Source: JADJYF01 sp050186725
GTDB taxonomy: Bacteria > Pseudomonadota > Gammaproteobacteria > Ga0077536
Direction: 5' to 3'
Assembly: GCA_050186725.1 (NCBI GenBank)
Contig: JBFWYG010000011.1
Location: 1-64,000 of the forward strand
DNA: 64,000 bases
Shown here: one piece after another, positions 1 through 7,913 of the stretch
How the letters are laid out: the number at the start of each line of letters is the position of its first letter
How positions within the stretch are numbered: position 1 is the stretch's first letter
Made by a program: the position numbers and the translations under genes
Notes under the pieces: generated by a model
Told to the model about the DNA's origin: nothing
Databases searched by the model: none
The model's input: only the letters and a program-made list of their open reading frames with translations

Positions 1-1
1 C

Positions 2-385
2 GTGTCCTTGGGCGACCTGGTCGGCCAGCGCTGGCCGACCTCGACGGTCAGGCGCAAGCTGGCGCGCGTGCAGTGGCTCCCCATCGAAGCCGACCCGCGC
101 GTGCCGCTCGCCGAGCGACGCATCGGTGCGCCGCGCCTGTGGAGTCCGAGCGCGCGCGAGGAAGCGGTGCTGCGCGCCGACTGGGAAGAACACATGGACC
201 TGCTCGCCACCGGGCGCTTCGACGAGGTCGACGCGCGCCTCGGCGTCTACCTGCAGGTGCGACCGAAGGCTGCCAACGGCCGCGCGCTCGCGCTGGCGGG
301 CGACGTCGACGGCGCGCCGAGCGCGACCCTGCCGCGCGGCTTCTACCTCCGCCCGCGTTTCACCCGCGAGCTGCTCGGCGCATGA
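2..385 (+). CDS. mutH: DNA mismatch repair endonuclease MutH, C-terminal part (5' truncated)
   Basis: The reading frame enters from the left edge and ends at a TGA at 383-385. The 127 visible residues match the C-terminal half of MutH, the endonuclease that nicks the unmethylated strand at hemimethylated GATC sites when activated by MutS and MutL. Recognisable blocks are STVRRKLARVQWLPIE, RRIGAPRLWSP, DWEEHMDLL, YLQVRPKAANGRAL and LPRGFYL. The active-site residues (Asp/Glu/Lys) lie upstream and outside the window, so activity cannot be judged. The GTG at position 2 is internal, not the true start. The TGA overlaps the dusA start codon (ATGA at 382-385), suggesting translational coupling. MutH is largely restricted to Gammaproteobacteria with Dam methylation, which is the best taxonomic clue here. 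Confidence 0.9.
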   Translation: MSLGDLVGQRWPTSTVRRKLARVQWLPIEADPRVPLAERRIGAPRLWSPSAREEAVLRADWEEHMDLLATGRFDEVDARLGVYLQVRPKAANGRALALAGDVDGAPSATLPRGFYLRPRFTRELLGA

Positions 386-1395
386 GCGCGTCACTCGATC
401 CACGCGCGTGGCGCCTGTGCGTCGCGCCGATGATGCAGAAGACCGACCGCCACTTCCGCTACCTGGCGCGGCTGATCGCGCCCCACGCGCGGCTGTACAC
501 CGAGATGGTCACCGCGCGCGCCTTGCTGCGTGGTCCGTGCGCGGAGCTGCTGCGTCACGACGCGCGCGAACAGCCGCTCGCCGCGCAGCTCGGCGGCGCG
601 GTGCCGGCCGAGCTGGCCGCCGCCGCGCGACGCTGCGTCGAGGCGGGTTACGTCGAGATCAACCTGAACTGCGGCTGCCCGAGCGACCGCGTGCAGGCCG
701 CCGACTTCGGCGCCTGCCTGATGGCGAAACCGGCGCTGGTCGCGGACTGCGTGGCGGCGATGATCGACGCCGTGCCCGCCGACGTGCCGGTGACGGTCAA
801 GACCCGCCTCGGCATCGACGATCTGTACAGCTACGACTACTTCGCGAGCTTCGTCACGCGCCTGGCGGACGTCGGCTGCCGGGTGTTCCACGTGCATGCG
901 CGCAAGGCCTGGCTGTCGGGACTGAGTCCGAAGGAGAACCGCGAGATCCCGCCCCTGGAATACGCGTGGGTCTACCGTCTGAAACGCGAACTGCCCGACT
1001 GCGTGGTAGTGCTGAACGGCGGCGTGCAGGGTGTCGACGACAGCCTCGCGCATCTCGCGTGCGTGGACGGGGTGATGCTCGGCCGCGCCGCCTATGACCT
1101 GCCCTTCGCGCTCGCCGCGCTCGATCGCGCGCTGTTTCCCGACGCGCTGCCCGCCCCGCCCGACTCGCGCGACGCATGTCTGCGCGACTACCTGGGCCAC
1201 GTGCGGGCGGAGCTCGCGGCCGGCACGGCCCTGCAGCACATGAGCCGCCACCTGCTGAACCTCTACCAGGGCCAGCCGGGCGCGCGTCGCTGGCGACGCA
1301 TCCTGAGTGAACGCGGCCACGCGCGGGACGCCGGGCTCGAGGTGCTGGAAGCCGCGCACTCGGCGCTCGTGGAGGCCGCCCTCGACGCGGTCTGA
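382..1395 (+). CDS. dusA: tRNA-dihydrouridine(20/20a) synthase DusA
   Basis: 337-residue flavoenzyme that reduces uridine to dihydrouridine in the tRNA D-loop, using FMN and NADPH. The fold is a TIM barrel followed by a helical tRNA-binding domain. Visible signatures: CVAPMMQKTDRHFRYL near the N-terminus, INLNCGCPSDRV with the catalytic Cys at about residue 99, and HARKAWLSGLSPKENRE, which is specific to the DusA branch and separates it from DusB and DusC; VVVLNGGV and GVMLGRAAYD form the phosphate-binding part of the barrel. The ATG at 382 overlaps the mutH stop. An upstream ATG-like start in the same frame would overlap mutH by about 300 bases and would add only low-complexity Arg/Ala sequence, so it was rejected. 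The length is normal for the family. Confidence 0.95.
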   Translation: MSASLDPRAWRLCVAPMMQKTDRHFRYLARLIAPHARLYTEMVTARALLRGPCAELLRHDAREQPLAAQLGGAVPAELAAAARRCVEAGYVEINLNCGCPSDRVQAADFGACLMAKPALVADCVAAMIDAVPADVPVTVKTRLGIDDLYSYDYFASFVTRLADVGCRVFHVHARKAWLSGLSPKENREIPPLEYAWVYRLKRELPDCVVVLNGGVQGVDDSLAHLACVDGVMLGRAAYDLPFALAALDRALFPDALPAPPDSRDACLRDYLGHVRAELAAGTALQHMSRHLLNLYQGQPGARRWRRILSERGHARDAGLEVLEAAHSALVEAALDAV

Positions 1396-1409
1396 CACCG
1401 CCGCGCTGC

Positions 1410-1439
1410 TGGCTGCCCATCGGCGCGCGGGCATATAAT
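1410..1439 (+). promoter_or_regulatory. Probable sigma-70 promoter for the PCMT-like gene
   Basis: A perfect TATAAT lies at 1434-1439, about 50 bases before the methyltransferase ATG, in the short gap after dusA. The -35 region (TGGCTG or nearby) is poor, so the call rests mainly on the -10 hexamer in an otherwise very GC-rich gap. Confidence 0.5.
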
Positions 1440-1490
1440 CCGCGAGGTCGCGCCGCCGGCGCCCGCTAGCCTTCGTCACCGAGTTCGAAC

Positions 1491-2150
1491 ATGCCAATGG
1501 ATTTCGAAACCGCCCGCTTCAACATGGTCGAACAGCAGATTCGACCCTGGGAAGTCCTCGACCAGACCGTGCTGGACGTGTGCGCCAAGGTGCCGCGCGA
1601 GCGCTTCGTGCCGGAGGACTACCGTCAGCTGGCCTTCTCCGACACCGCGATCGACATCGGCCATGGCCAGGCGATGATGCAGCCCAAGATCGAAGCGCGC
1701 CTGCTGCAGGCGCTGGACGTGCAGCGCACCGATCGCGTGCTCGAGATTGGCACCGGCAGCGGCTACCTCACCGCGCTGCTGGCAACCCTCGCCGCGCACG
1801 TCACCAGCATCGAATTCTTCGAAGACCTCTCGACCCGCGCCAAGCACCACCTGCGCGCCGCCGGCATCGCCAACGTGGCGCTGCACGTGGGCGATGGACT
1901 GGACGGCTGGAGCGCGGCCGAACCCTACGATGTGATCGTGGTGTGCGGTTCTTCGCCGGCGCGGCGTCCGGCCATCGAGCAGCAGCTCGCGCAGAACGGC
2001 CGGCTGTTCATGGTGGTTGGCAGTGCGCCGGTGATGGAAGCCATGCTCATCACGCGGCTCGACAAGGACAACTTCGCCTGCGAGAGCCTGTTCGAGACCG
2101 AGCTGCCGCCGCTGCTCGGCGCCGAAGCCAAGCCCGAATTCCAGTTCTGA
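1491..2150 (+). CDS. Protein-L-isoaspartate O-methyltransferase-like protein (second PCMT paralogue)
   Basis: 219-residue class I SAM-dependent methyltransferase of the PCMT family. The glycine-rich SAM loop VLEIGTGSGYLTALLA lies near residues 83-98, and the N-terminal MVEQQIRPWEVLD and VPRERFVPEDYRQLAFSD segments are typical of the PCMT-like subgroup. It is not the canonical Pcm: that gene is present separately at 40107-40742 beside nlpD-rpoS. The usual PCMT active-site motif around a catalytic Ser/Thr-rich GQxISQP is replaced by GHGQAMMQPKIEARLL, so repair of isoaspartate is uncertain. The start is ATG at 1491, with a second ATG two codons later at 1497. The rhodanese gene begins 10 bases downstream, suggesting one transcript. 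Confidence 0.8.
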   Translation: MPMDFETARFNMVEQQIRPWEVLDQTVLDVCAKVPRERFVPEDYRQLAFSDTAIDIGHGQAMMQPKIEARLLQALDVQRTDRVLEIGTGSGYLTALLATLAAHVTSIEFFEDLSTRAKHHLRAAGIANVALHVGDGLDGWSAAEPYDVIVVCGSSPARRPAIEQQLAQNGRLFMVVGSAPVMEAMLITRLDKDNFACESLFETELPPLLGAEAKPEFQF

Positions 2151-2160
2151 TCGCCGCCCC

Positions 2161-2475
2161 ATGCGCGAACTGATGCCCGAAGCGGTGGCCGCCCTGCACG
2201 AGGCAGGCAAGGTGATCTTGCTCGACGTGCGGGAACCCTGGGAATGGGAGCTGTGTCACGTGGCGGGCGCGGTGCACATTCCGATGGGCCAGGTCCCGGC
2301 ACGGCGCGGCGAGCTGCCGGCGGACCGACCGGTGGTGGTGATGTGCCATCACGGCATGCGTTCGCACCAGGTGGCGCAGTTCCTCGAGGCCGAGGGCCAC
2401 GCCGATGTCGCCAACCTGGTGGGCGGCATCGATGCCTGGGCACGCAGCGTCGATACCGGACTCGCTTTGTACTGA
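2161..2475 (+). CDS. Single-domain rhodanese-like sulfurtransferase
   Basis: 104-residue rhodanese domain, probably cytoplasmic because no signal peptide is visible. The family transfers sulfane sulfur through a persulfide on an active-site Cys. The loop CHHGMRS holds that Cys at residue 62, and the N-terminal LLDVREPWEWELCHVAGAVHIPMG is the standard rhodanese start motif; the C-terminal NLVGGIDAWA is also conserved. The start lies 10 bases after the PCMT-like gene, with no obvious terminator between, so co-transcription is likely. The substrate cannot be inferred from sequence. It resembles GlpE/PspE-size single-domain rhodaneses more than the two-domain thiosulfate sulfurtransferases. Confidence 0.88.
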   Translation: MRELMPEAVAALHEAGKVILLDVREPWEWELCHVAGAVHIPMGQVPARRGELPADRPVVVMCHHGMRSHQVAQFLEAEGHADVANLVGGIDAWARSVDTGLALY

Positions 2476-2611
2476 CGCGCCGCGCGGCCCGCGCCGGGAT
2501 CCCAATGCCGCTCCCGACCGCCCTTCGCCCACGCGTGTTGCGGGGTGCCGCCAACGCGTGGCGGGTGAGCGGCGACGGCGCCGCCCCCGCCAGCCCCTGA
2601 AGGAGCCCACC

Positions 2612-3193
2612 ATGCCCGTCGTTCCAACTGCCCTCGCGCCCCGTGCCTGCGACGCCGCCACTGGTGTGCTCGCGGTGATCGACCTGCAGCAGCGCCTTGG
2701 CGCAGCGATGCCAGGCAAGGTGCTGAATCGCGTGATCCTGAACGCCGTGTTGCTGGCGCGCACCGCGGGCCTCCTCGGTCTGCCGGTACTGCACACCGAG
2801 CAATACCCGAAGGGCCTCGGTCCGACCGTCCCCAGCGTGGCCCAGGCGCTGCCCAGCGGCACGGCCATGATCGAAAAGACGGTGTTCTCCTGCGCGGGCG
2901 CGCCGGCGTTCATGGCGGCGCTCGAAGCGAGCGGCAGGCGCCAGGTGGTGCTGGCCGGCATGGAGGCGCACATCTGCGTGCTGCAGACCGCGCTCGACCT
3001 CGCTGCGACCGGCCATGAAGTGCTGGTGGTGGAAGACGCGGTCTGCTCGCGTCGCCTGGAGAACTACCAGAACGCCCTCGACCGGCTGCGCCAGTGTGGC
3101 GTGCAGGTGGTGAGCGCGGAATCCGTCGTGTTCGAGTGGATGCGCGACGCCACGCATCCACACTTCAAGACCATCCAGGGCCTGCTGCGCTGA
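2612..3193 (+). CDS. Isochorismatase-family cysteine hydrolase
   Basis: 193-residue alpha/beta hydrolase of the isochorismatase-like superfamily. The catalytic triad is visible as Asp24 (AVIDLQQ), Lys89 (MIEKTVFS) and Cys122 (GMEAHICVLQTA). The start ATG at 2612 has a good AGGAG 7 bases upstream (2601-2605); an in-frame upstream extension overlapping the rhodanese region is Arg/Pro-rich and was rejected. Members near this size include YcaC-like hydrolases, nicotinamidases and orphan amidases; the substrate cannot be fixed here. Metal-binding residues of true nicotinamidases (DxHxxxH) are not seen, which argues against PncA. A hairpin follows the stop. Confidence 0.87.
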   Translation: MPVVPTALAPRACDAATGVLAVIDLQQRLGAAMPGKVLNRVILNAVLLARTAGLLGLPVLHTEQYPKGLGPTVPSVAQALPSGTAMIEKTVFSCAGAPAFMAALEASGRRQVVLAGMEAHICVLQTALDLAATGHEVLVVEDAVCSRRLENYQNALDRLRQCGVQVVSAESVVFEWMRDATHPHFKTIQGLLR

Positions 3194-3215
3194 GACGCAG
3201 TCCGCGCGACCCGGC

Positions 3216-3232
3216 GGCCGCGCGGCGCGGCC
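3216..3232 (+). terminator. GC-rich hairpin between convergent genes
   Basis: GGCCGCG (3216-3222) and CGCGGCC (3226-3232) form a 7-bp stem with a 3-base loop, followed by TTCTTC. It sits between the stop of the isochorismatase-like gene and the end of the convergent glycine-zipper gene. The T-tract is interrupted, so termination is plausible but not certain. Confidence 0.35.
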
Positions 3233-3236
3233 TTCT

Positions 3237-4058
3237 TCAGTTGACCGTGTAGTTGCGCCCGCGCATGCAGGCGACGAACGCGCCGTTGTAGGCCTGGGTC
3301 GCCTGCATGCGCTGGTTGTACTCGGCCTGCTGCTGCTGTGCGTAGTACTGCTGCTGTTGCACCTGCTGCGGCTGCGCGGCCGGAGCGCTGCTGCCACGGC
3401 TCATGGCGCCGAGCAGGGTCGAGCCCACCGCGCCGATGGCCGCGCCCTTGCCGGCATCGCCTGCGAGAGCGCCACCCGCCGCGCCCAGCGCGGCGCCCGT
3501 GGCCGCGTCACCCATCATGCCGCTGCCCGGCAGCATGCCGCCATTGCCGAGACCGAGGAGACCACCACCGCTCGCCTGCTGCGGCTGGGGCGCAGGCGCG
3601 CTGTTGCTGCCGCGGCTCATCGCGCCGAGCAGGGTCGAAGCCACCGCGCCGATGGCAGCGCCCTTGCCGGTATTGCCGGCCAGCGCGCCACCCGCCGCGC
3701 CCAGCGCGGCGCCCGTGGCCGCGTCACCCATCATGCCGCTGCCCGGCAGCATGCCGCCGTTGCCGAGGCCGAGCAGACCGCCACCGCCGGCCGCCTGCTG
3801 CTGAGGTGGCGGCGCGTACCCGGGCGGTTGTGCGTAGCCGGGCGGCGGGGCGCTGGCCAGCGGCGGCGCGGTGGTCGGGTCGAATCCGGTCTGAGACACC
3901 GCCCACTGATGACACTCGTACTTGTCGCGCGATTGCTGCGCCTCGTTCTGACCCGCGCTGGGATAGGCGAATAGACCTTGCTGCTGGGCCTGGGCGCCGA
4001 CGGCGACCGCCAGCAACGTCATGGCGAGGGAAGCTCTTCTGGCACGTGCGACGCGCAT
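3237..4058 (-). CDS. Glycine-zipper envelope protein with tandemly duplicated core
   Basis: Exported protein of about 273 residues. The N-terminus MRVARARRASLAMTLLAVA followed by AQA is a Sec signal peptide. The mature part has a Pro-rich linker, then two near-identical 72-residue copies of a glycine-zipper block (GMMGDAATGAALGAAGGALA...KGAAIGA), then a Gln/Tyr-rich stretch and a Cys-containing tail (FVACMRGRNYTV). Glycine zippers pack membrane helices or form oligomers, as in outer-membrane lipoproteins and YMGG proteins; the function here is unknown. I chose ATG at 4058 because GGAG lies 9 bases before it; an ATG at 4073 adds five residues but has no ribosome site. The duplication is also visible in the DNA with a 216-base offset. 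Confidence 0.75.
   Translation of the reverse strand: MRVARARRASLAMTLLAVAVGAQAQQQGLFAYPSAGQNEAQQSRDKYECHQWAVSQTGFDPTTAPPLASAPPPGYAQPPGYAPPPQQQAAGGGGLLGLGNGGMLPGSGMMGDAATGAALGAAGGALAGNTGKGAAIGAVASTLLGAMSRGSNSAPAPQPQQASGGGLLGLGNGGMLPGSGMMGDAATGAALGAAGGALAGDAGKGAAIGAVGSTLLGAMSRGSSAPAAQPQQVQQQQYYAQQQQAEYNQRMQATQAYNGAFVACMRGRNYTVN
3370..3790 (-). repeat. 216-base in-frame tandem duplication inside the glycine-zipper gene
   Basis: Matching landmarks ATGCCGCCATTG at 3535 and ATGCCGCCGTTG at 3751 (plus strand) are 216 bases apart, that is 72 codons. The two copies keep the frame and differ mainly at synonymous sites and a few substitutions (for example GNTGKG versus GDAGKG), so the event is not brand new. 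Confidence 0.85.
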
Positions 4059-4164
4059 GTTGCGATGCTCCATGTTTAACGGGAGAAGTATAGGGGCCGC
4101 GTCCCGCAGCGGCGCGCGAAGTTTACCAGCGGCCGGCGGACCTGGCGTGGAAACGCGGCGCGGT

Positions 4165-5466
4165 TCACGCAACGCGGTTAGCGGCCGCGTGCGCCGGCGC
4201 CTGAATCAGCAGGCGCACGATCTCGCCTACCGTGCGCTGGGTGGCGCCGCGATGACGATGCACGATGTCGCGCGCCAGCCGGCCCACGCGATCGCGCTCG
4301 TTGCTGTCTTCGAGCCAGGCGCGCGCGGCAGCGGCGAACTGCTCGGCATCCGCCACCACGCGCAGCACGCCCGCCTGTTCGAGCAGGCGCACGATGTCGC
4401 TGAAGTTGAAGGTATGCGGACCGACCAGCACCGGTCGGCCGAGCATCGCCGGCTCGAGCACGTTATGTCCGCCGAAAGGCAGCAGGCTGCCGCCGACGAA
4501 AGCGAGATCGGCGGCCGCGTAGAAGCGTGGCAACTCACCCATGCTGTCCACCAGGTAGACCTGCGCTTCGCCGCCGCAGCCGGGCGCGCGACTGCGGCGT
4601 ACCGTGACGAGACCGCGCGCGGCGCACAGTTCGGCCACCTCGTCGAAGCGCTCGGGATGGCGCGGCACCAGGATCAGCAGAATGTCGGGCAAGGCGCCGC
4701 GCAGGCGGAGGAAGGCGTCGAGCAGCAGCGCTTCCTCGCCGTCGCGGGTGCTGGCGGCGATCAGTATCGGTCGGCTCACGCCGAGCAGGCGGCGCACCGC
4801 CGCCGCCTGCTCGTGAATGCTGGGCGGCAGATCGACATCGAACTTCAGGCTGCCGATCACCGCGATGCGCGCCGACTCGGCGCCGAGCGTGACGAACCGC
4901 GCGGCGTCGTCCGCGCCCTGCGCGGCGATGTAGTCGATGCCGCGCACGAGTTCGCGGCTGAGCGTCGCGAAGCGCTGGTAGCCGGCGAGCGAGCGCGCCG
5001 ACAGGCGCGCGTTGGCCAGCACGATCGGTACGCCGCGCGCGGCGCAGGCGGCGAAGGTGTTGGGCCACAGCTCGGTCTCCATCACCACCAGCACGCGCGG
5101 CCTGAAATGCTCGAGGAAGCGCGTCACCGCGCCGGGCAGGTCGAAGGGAAAGAAGGCGTGGCGCACCGCGCCGCCGAACACGCGGGCGACACAGTCCGCG
5201 CCGGTGGCGGTGGATGTCGTCAGCAGAATGGGCACCTGCGGCAGGCGTTCCTGCAGCGCGCGCACCAGCGGCGCGGCAGCCATGGTCTCACCGACCGACA
5301 CCGCGTGAATCCAGATCGGGGGCGGACCATCCCAGGCCTCCGCGTGGCGTCCGAGTCGTTCGCGCCAGCGGGAGCGATAGCGCGCCGCCGCTTGACCGCG
5401 CCACGCCTGGCGCAGCAGCAGCAGCGGCGTCAGCAGCGCGAACAGCGCGGTGTAGAGCCGCCTCAG
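4165..5466 (-). CDS. waaA: 3-deoxy-D-manno-octulosonic acid (Kdo) transferase WaaA, with apparent CTG start
   Basis: Inner-membrane glycosyltransferase that adds Kdo to lipid IVA. Beginning at CTG 5466 the protein has 433 residues, close to the 425 of E. coli, and the N-terminus LRRLYTALFALLTPLLLLRQ matches the family's membrane anchor. Downstream motifs are WIHAVSVGETMAA, METELWPN, NARLSARS and GGSLLPFGGHNVLEPA. No ATG, GTG or TTG occurs in frame between the out-of-frame hldD region and VSVGETM, so the conserved anchor needs a non-canonical start: CTG 5466, which overlaps the hldD stop as CTGA, or CTG 5478, which has GGGAG 8 bases upstream. A far-upstream start at 5730 would add about 88 Arg-rich residues read out of frame from hldD and is unlikely. 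An assembly error is the alternative. Confidence 0.88.
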   Translation of the reverse strand: MRRLYTALFALLTPLLLLRQAWRGQAAARYRSRWRERLGRHAEAWDGPPPIWIHAVSVGETMAAAPLVRALQERLPQVPILLTTSTATGADCVARVFGGAVRHAFFPFDLPGAVTRFLEHFRPRVLVVMETELWPNTFAACAARGVPIVLANARLSARSLAGYQRFATLSRELVRGIDYIAAQGADDAARFVTLGAESARIAVIGSLKFDVDLPPSIHEQAAAVRRLLGVSRPILIAASTRDGEEALLLDAFLRLRGALPDILLILVPRHPERFDEVAELCAARGLVTVRRSRAPGCGGEAQVYLVDSMGELPRFYAAADLAFVGGSLLPFGGHNVLEPAMLGRPVLVGPHTFNFSDIVRLLEQAGVLRVVADAEQFAAAARAWLEDSNERDRVGRLARDIVHRHRGATQRTVGEIVRLLIQAPAHAAANRVA

Positions 5467-6407
5467 GCCGCCAGCCAGTGGAGATACTCCCGCACGCCGG
5501 TGGCGACATCGCGCGCTCGCCCGGCGTAGCCGGCGGCACGCAGCCGGGTGAGGTCGGCCTCGGTATAGGCCTGGTAGGCGCCGACCAGATCGGCTGGAAA
5601 GTCGATGTACTCGAGCGCGCCGCGGCCGTGGAAGTCGAGCACCGCGCGCGCCACCGCGTTGAACGGCTCGGCCCGGCCGGTGCCGCAGTTGTAGATGCCG
5701 GACACGGACGACGGCTGTGCCGCGCACCACAGGGTCACATTCACCACGTCGTCGACGTGCACGAAGTCGCGGCGTTGTTCGCCGGGCGCGCAGCCATGGG
5801 AAGCGCCGAACAGGCGTACCCGACCGTCCTCGAGCAGTTGTCGATGCAGGTGCAGCGCGACGCTCGCCATGCGGCCCTTGTGCGTTTCGCGCGGTCCATA
5901 GACGTTGAAGTAACGCAGGCCCAGCACCGGGCTGCTCACCGCCGGCAGGCGCCGCCGTACGTATTGATCGAATACCAGCTTGGACCAGCCGTAGACGTTC
6001 AGCGGTCGCTCGCAGTCCGGCGCCTCGCGGAACTCACGGCCGGTCCCGTAGACCGCGGCGCTGGAGGCGTAGACCAGCGGAATGCCGCGCGCGACGCAAA
6101 ACTCGAACGTCGCGCGGGAGAAAGCGAAATTGTTCGCCATCATCATGCGACCGTCCCAGTTGGTGGTCTCGGAGCAGGCGCCGAGGTGATAGACGCACTC
6201 GATCTCCGGCGCGACCCCGCGCCCGTCCACCAGCGCCCGCCACTCGTCGCGGTCGAAGTAGTCACCGATGCGGCAGTCAGCCAGGTTGAGCGCCTTGCGC
6301 CCGTCCTGCAGATCCTCGACGAGCAGGATGTCGTCGCGGCCGCGCGCGTTCAGCGCGCGCACGAGGTTGGCGCCGATGAAGCCGGCGCCGCCGGTGACGA
6401 CGATCAT
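5463..6407 (-). CDS. hldD: ADP-L-glycero-D-manno-heptose-6-epimerase HldD
   Basis: 314-residue extended SDR that epimerises ADP-D-glycero-D-manno-heptose to the L form used in the LPS inner core. The N-terminus MIVVTGGAGFIGANLV is the NADP-binding Rossmann loop; CVYHLGACSETTNWDG and LVYASSAAVYG follow, and NVYGWSKLVFDQYVR carries the catalytic Tyr-xxx-Lys. YFNVYGPRETHKGRMASVA is diagnostic for this epimerase. Its ATG overlaps the hldE stop in an ATGA motif (6404-6407), and its own TGA overlaps the apparent CTG start of waaA, so the three genes look translationally coupled in order of use: hldE, hldD, waaA. Confidence 0.96.
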   Translation of the reverse strand: MIVVTGGAGFIGANLVRALNARGRDDILLVEDLQDGRKALNLADCRIGDYFDRDEWRALVDGRGVAPEIECVYHLGACSETTNWDGRMMMANNFAFSRATFEFCVARGIPLVYASSAAVYGTGREFREAPDCERPLNVYGWSKLVFDQYVRRRLPAVSSPVLGLRYFNVYGPRETHKGRMASVALHLHRQLLEDGRVRLFGASHGCAPGEQRRDFVHVDDVVNVTLWCAAQPSSVSGIYNCGTGRAEPFNAVARAVLDFHGRGALEYIDFPADLVGAYQAYTEADLTRLRAAGYAGRARDVATGVREYLHWLAA

Positions 6408-7849
6408 GAGGTCAAGTCCGACGGCGCGGCGATGCGCTCGACCAGCGCGGTGGTGGAGAAGCCGGGATGGAAATCCACCGTCGTGACCCGGCCGCCCGCC
6501 GCGAGCACCTCGGCCGCGCCGGCAATCTGCTCGACCTGGTAATCGCCGCCCTTGACCAGCACGTCCGGCAGCACGCGCGCGATCAGTTCGCGCGGCGTGG
6601 CACCGCCGAAAGGCACGACCCAGTCGACCACGTCGAGCGCGGCCAGCACGTGCATGCGCGCCGACAGCGGCGTGAGCGGCCGCGAGGAGCCCTTCAAGGC
6701 GGCCACCGAGGCATCGTCGTTGACCGCGACGATGAGCCGCGAACCCAGCGCCTTGGCCGCGCGCAGGTAGCGCACGTGCCCCTCGTGGAGGATGTCGAAG
6801 CAGCCGTTGGTCATCACCACCACTTCGCCGCGCTGCCGCGCGCGCGCGCGTTCCTCGAGCAATGCGGCGACGTCGAGCACGCCGCGTCGCGCGCCCGCGC
6901 GCGCGTGCAGCGCCAGGTCGAGTTCGTCCCGCGTCACGCTGGCCGCGCCGAACTTGGCCACCACCAGCCCGGCGGCGACATTGGCCAGGGTCACTGCGGT
7001 CGGCAGGTCGTGACCGGCGGCGAGCGCCACCGCGGTCACCGCGCACACCGTGTCGCCGGCACCGGTGACGTCGAACACGTCGCGCGACTGCGCCTCCAGG
7101 TGCAGGGCTGCATGGCCGGGGCGCACCAGCGACATGCCGGCTTCGCCGCGGGTCACGAGCAAGGCCTCGAAGTCATGGCGACGGCACAGCGCCTCGGCGC
7201 GCGCGACCAGGTCGGCGAGATCGGCGCAGGCGCCGACCACGGTCTCGAATTCCAGCAGGTTGGGCGTCAGCAGCGACGCGCCGGCGTAGCGCGCGAAATC
7301 ATGGCCCTTCGGGTCGACGACCACGCGCTTGCCCGCGCGCAGGGCGTCGGCGATGAGCGTGCGCACCTCGCCGAGCGCGCCCTTGGCGTAGTCGGAGATC
7401 ACCACCACCGCGCAGTCCGCCAGCCGTTGGCGCGCCAGCGCGGCAACGGCCTCACCGAGCGGCGCCGGCGGCGACTTCTCGAAATCGAGGCGCACGAGTT
7501 GCTGGTTGTGGCTGACGACCCTGAGCTTGACCACCGTCTCGTGATCCGCGGCGGTCGCGAACGCGGGCTCGACGGCAGCCGCGCGGCACAGGTCGGCGAG
7601 CCGTTCGCCGGCCGGGTCGGCGCCGGCGATGCCGACCAGCACGACTCGCGCCGCCAGCGCCGCGGCATTGGCCGCCACGTTGGCCGCGCCGCCGACCCGC
7701 TCTTCGACCTTTTCGACCTGCACCACCGGCACCGGCGCCTCGGGCGAGATGCGCCGCGCGGCGCCGTGCCAGTAGCGGTCGAGGATCAGATCCCCCACCA
7801 CCAGCACGCGCGCGCCGTTCATGAGGCTCAGTCGTGAATCCATGCTCAC
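6404..7849 (-). CDS. hldE: Bifunctional heptose-7-phosphate kinase / heptose-1-phosphate adenylyltransferase HldE
   Basis: 481-residue two-domain enzyme of ADP-heptose synthesis. Residues about 1-325 are a ribokinase-type (PfkB) kinase with VGDLILDRYWHG, GGAANVAAN and the catalytic DVTGAGDTVCA. Residues about 350-481 are a nucleotidyltransferase with MTNGCFDILHEGHVRYL, whose HxGH-like motif binds ATP, and VNDDASV. Both halves are intact and of normal length. The start at 7849 may instead be the in-frame ATG two codons later. This gene heads the LPS block; the divergent DUF3108 gene starts about 65 bases away, so the region 7850-7913 should hold both promoters. Confidence 0.96.
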   Translation of the reverse strand: MSMDSRLSLMNGARVLVVGDLILDRYWHGAARRISPEAPVPVVQVEKVEERVGGAANVAANAAALAARVVLVGIAGADPAGERLADLCRAAAVEPAFATAADHETVVKLRVVSHNQQLVRLDFEKSPPAPLGEAVAALARQRLADCAVVVISDYAKGALGEVRTLIADALRAGKRVVVDPKGHDFARYAGASLLTPNLLEFETVVGACADLADLVARAEALCRRHDFEALLVTRGEAGMSLVRPGHAALHLEAQSRDVFDVTGAGDTVCAVTAVALAAGHDLPTAVTLANVAAGLVVAKFGAASVTRDELDLALHARAGARRGVLDVAALLEERARARQRGEVVVMTNGCFDILHEGHVRYLRAAKALGSRLIVAVNDDASVAALKGSSRPLTPLSARMHVLAALDVVDWVVPFGGATPRELIARVLPDVLVKGGDYQVEQIAGAAEVLAAGGRVTTVDFHPGFSTTALVERIAAPSDLTS

Positions 7850-7913
7850 CGTCGAGGGGCAGTGCCTGGGCGCGGCGCTTCAAGTTAAGGGCTGGCAATC
7901 CTACCATAGGGCC

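Noticed and set aside
73..1395. Longer dusA frame starting at 73
   Set aside because: The extra 103 residues are Arg/Ala-rich shadow of mutH; the family start is at 382.
391..1497. Long minus-strand frame opposite dusA
   Set aside because: High-GC shadow frame with no recognisable motif and no ribosome site.
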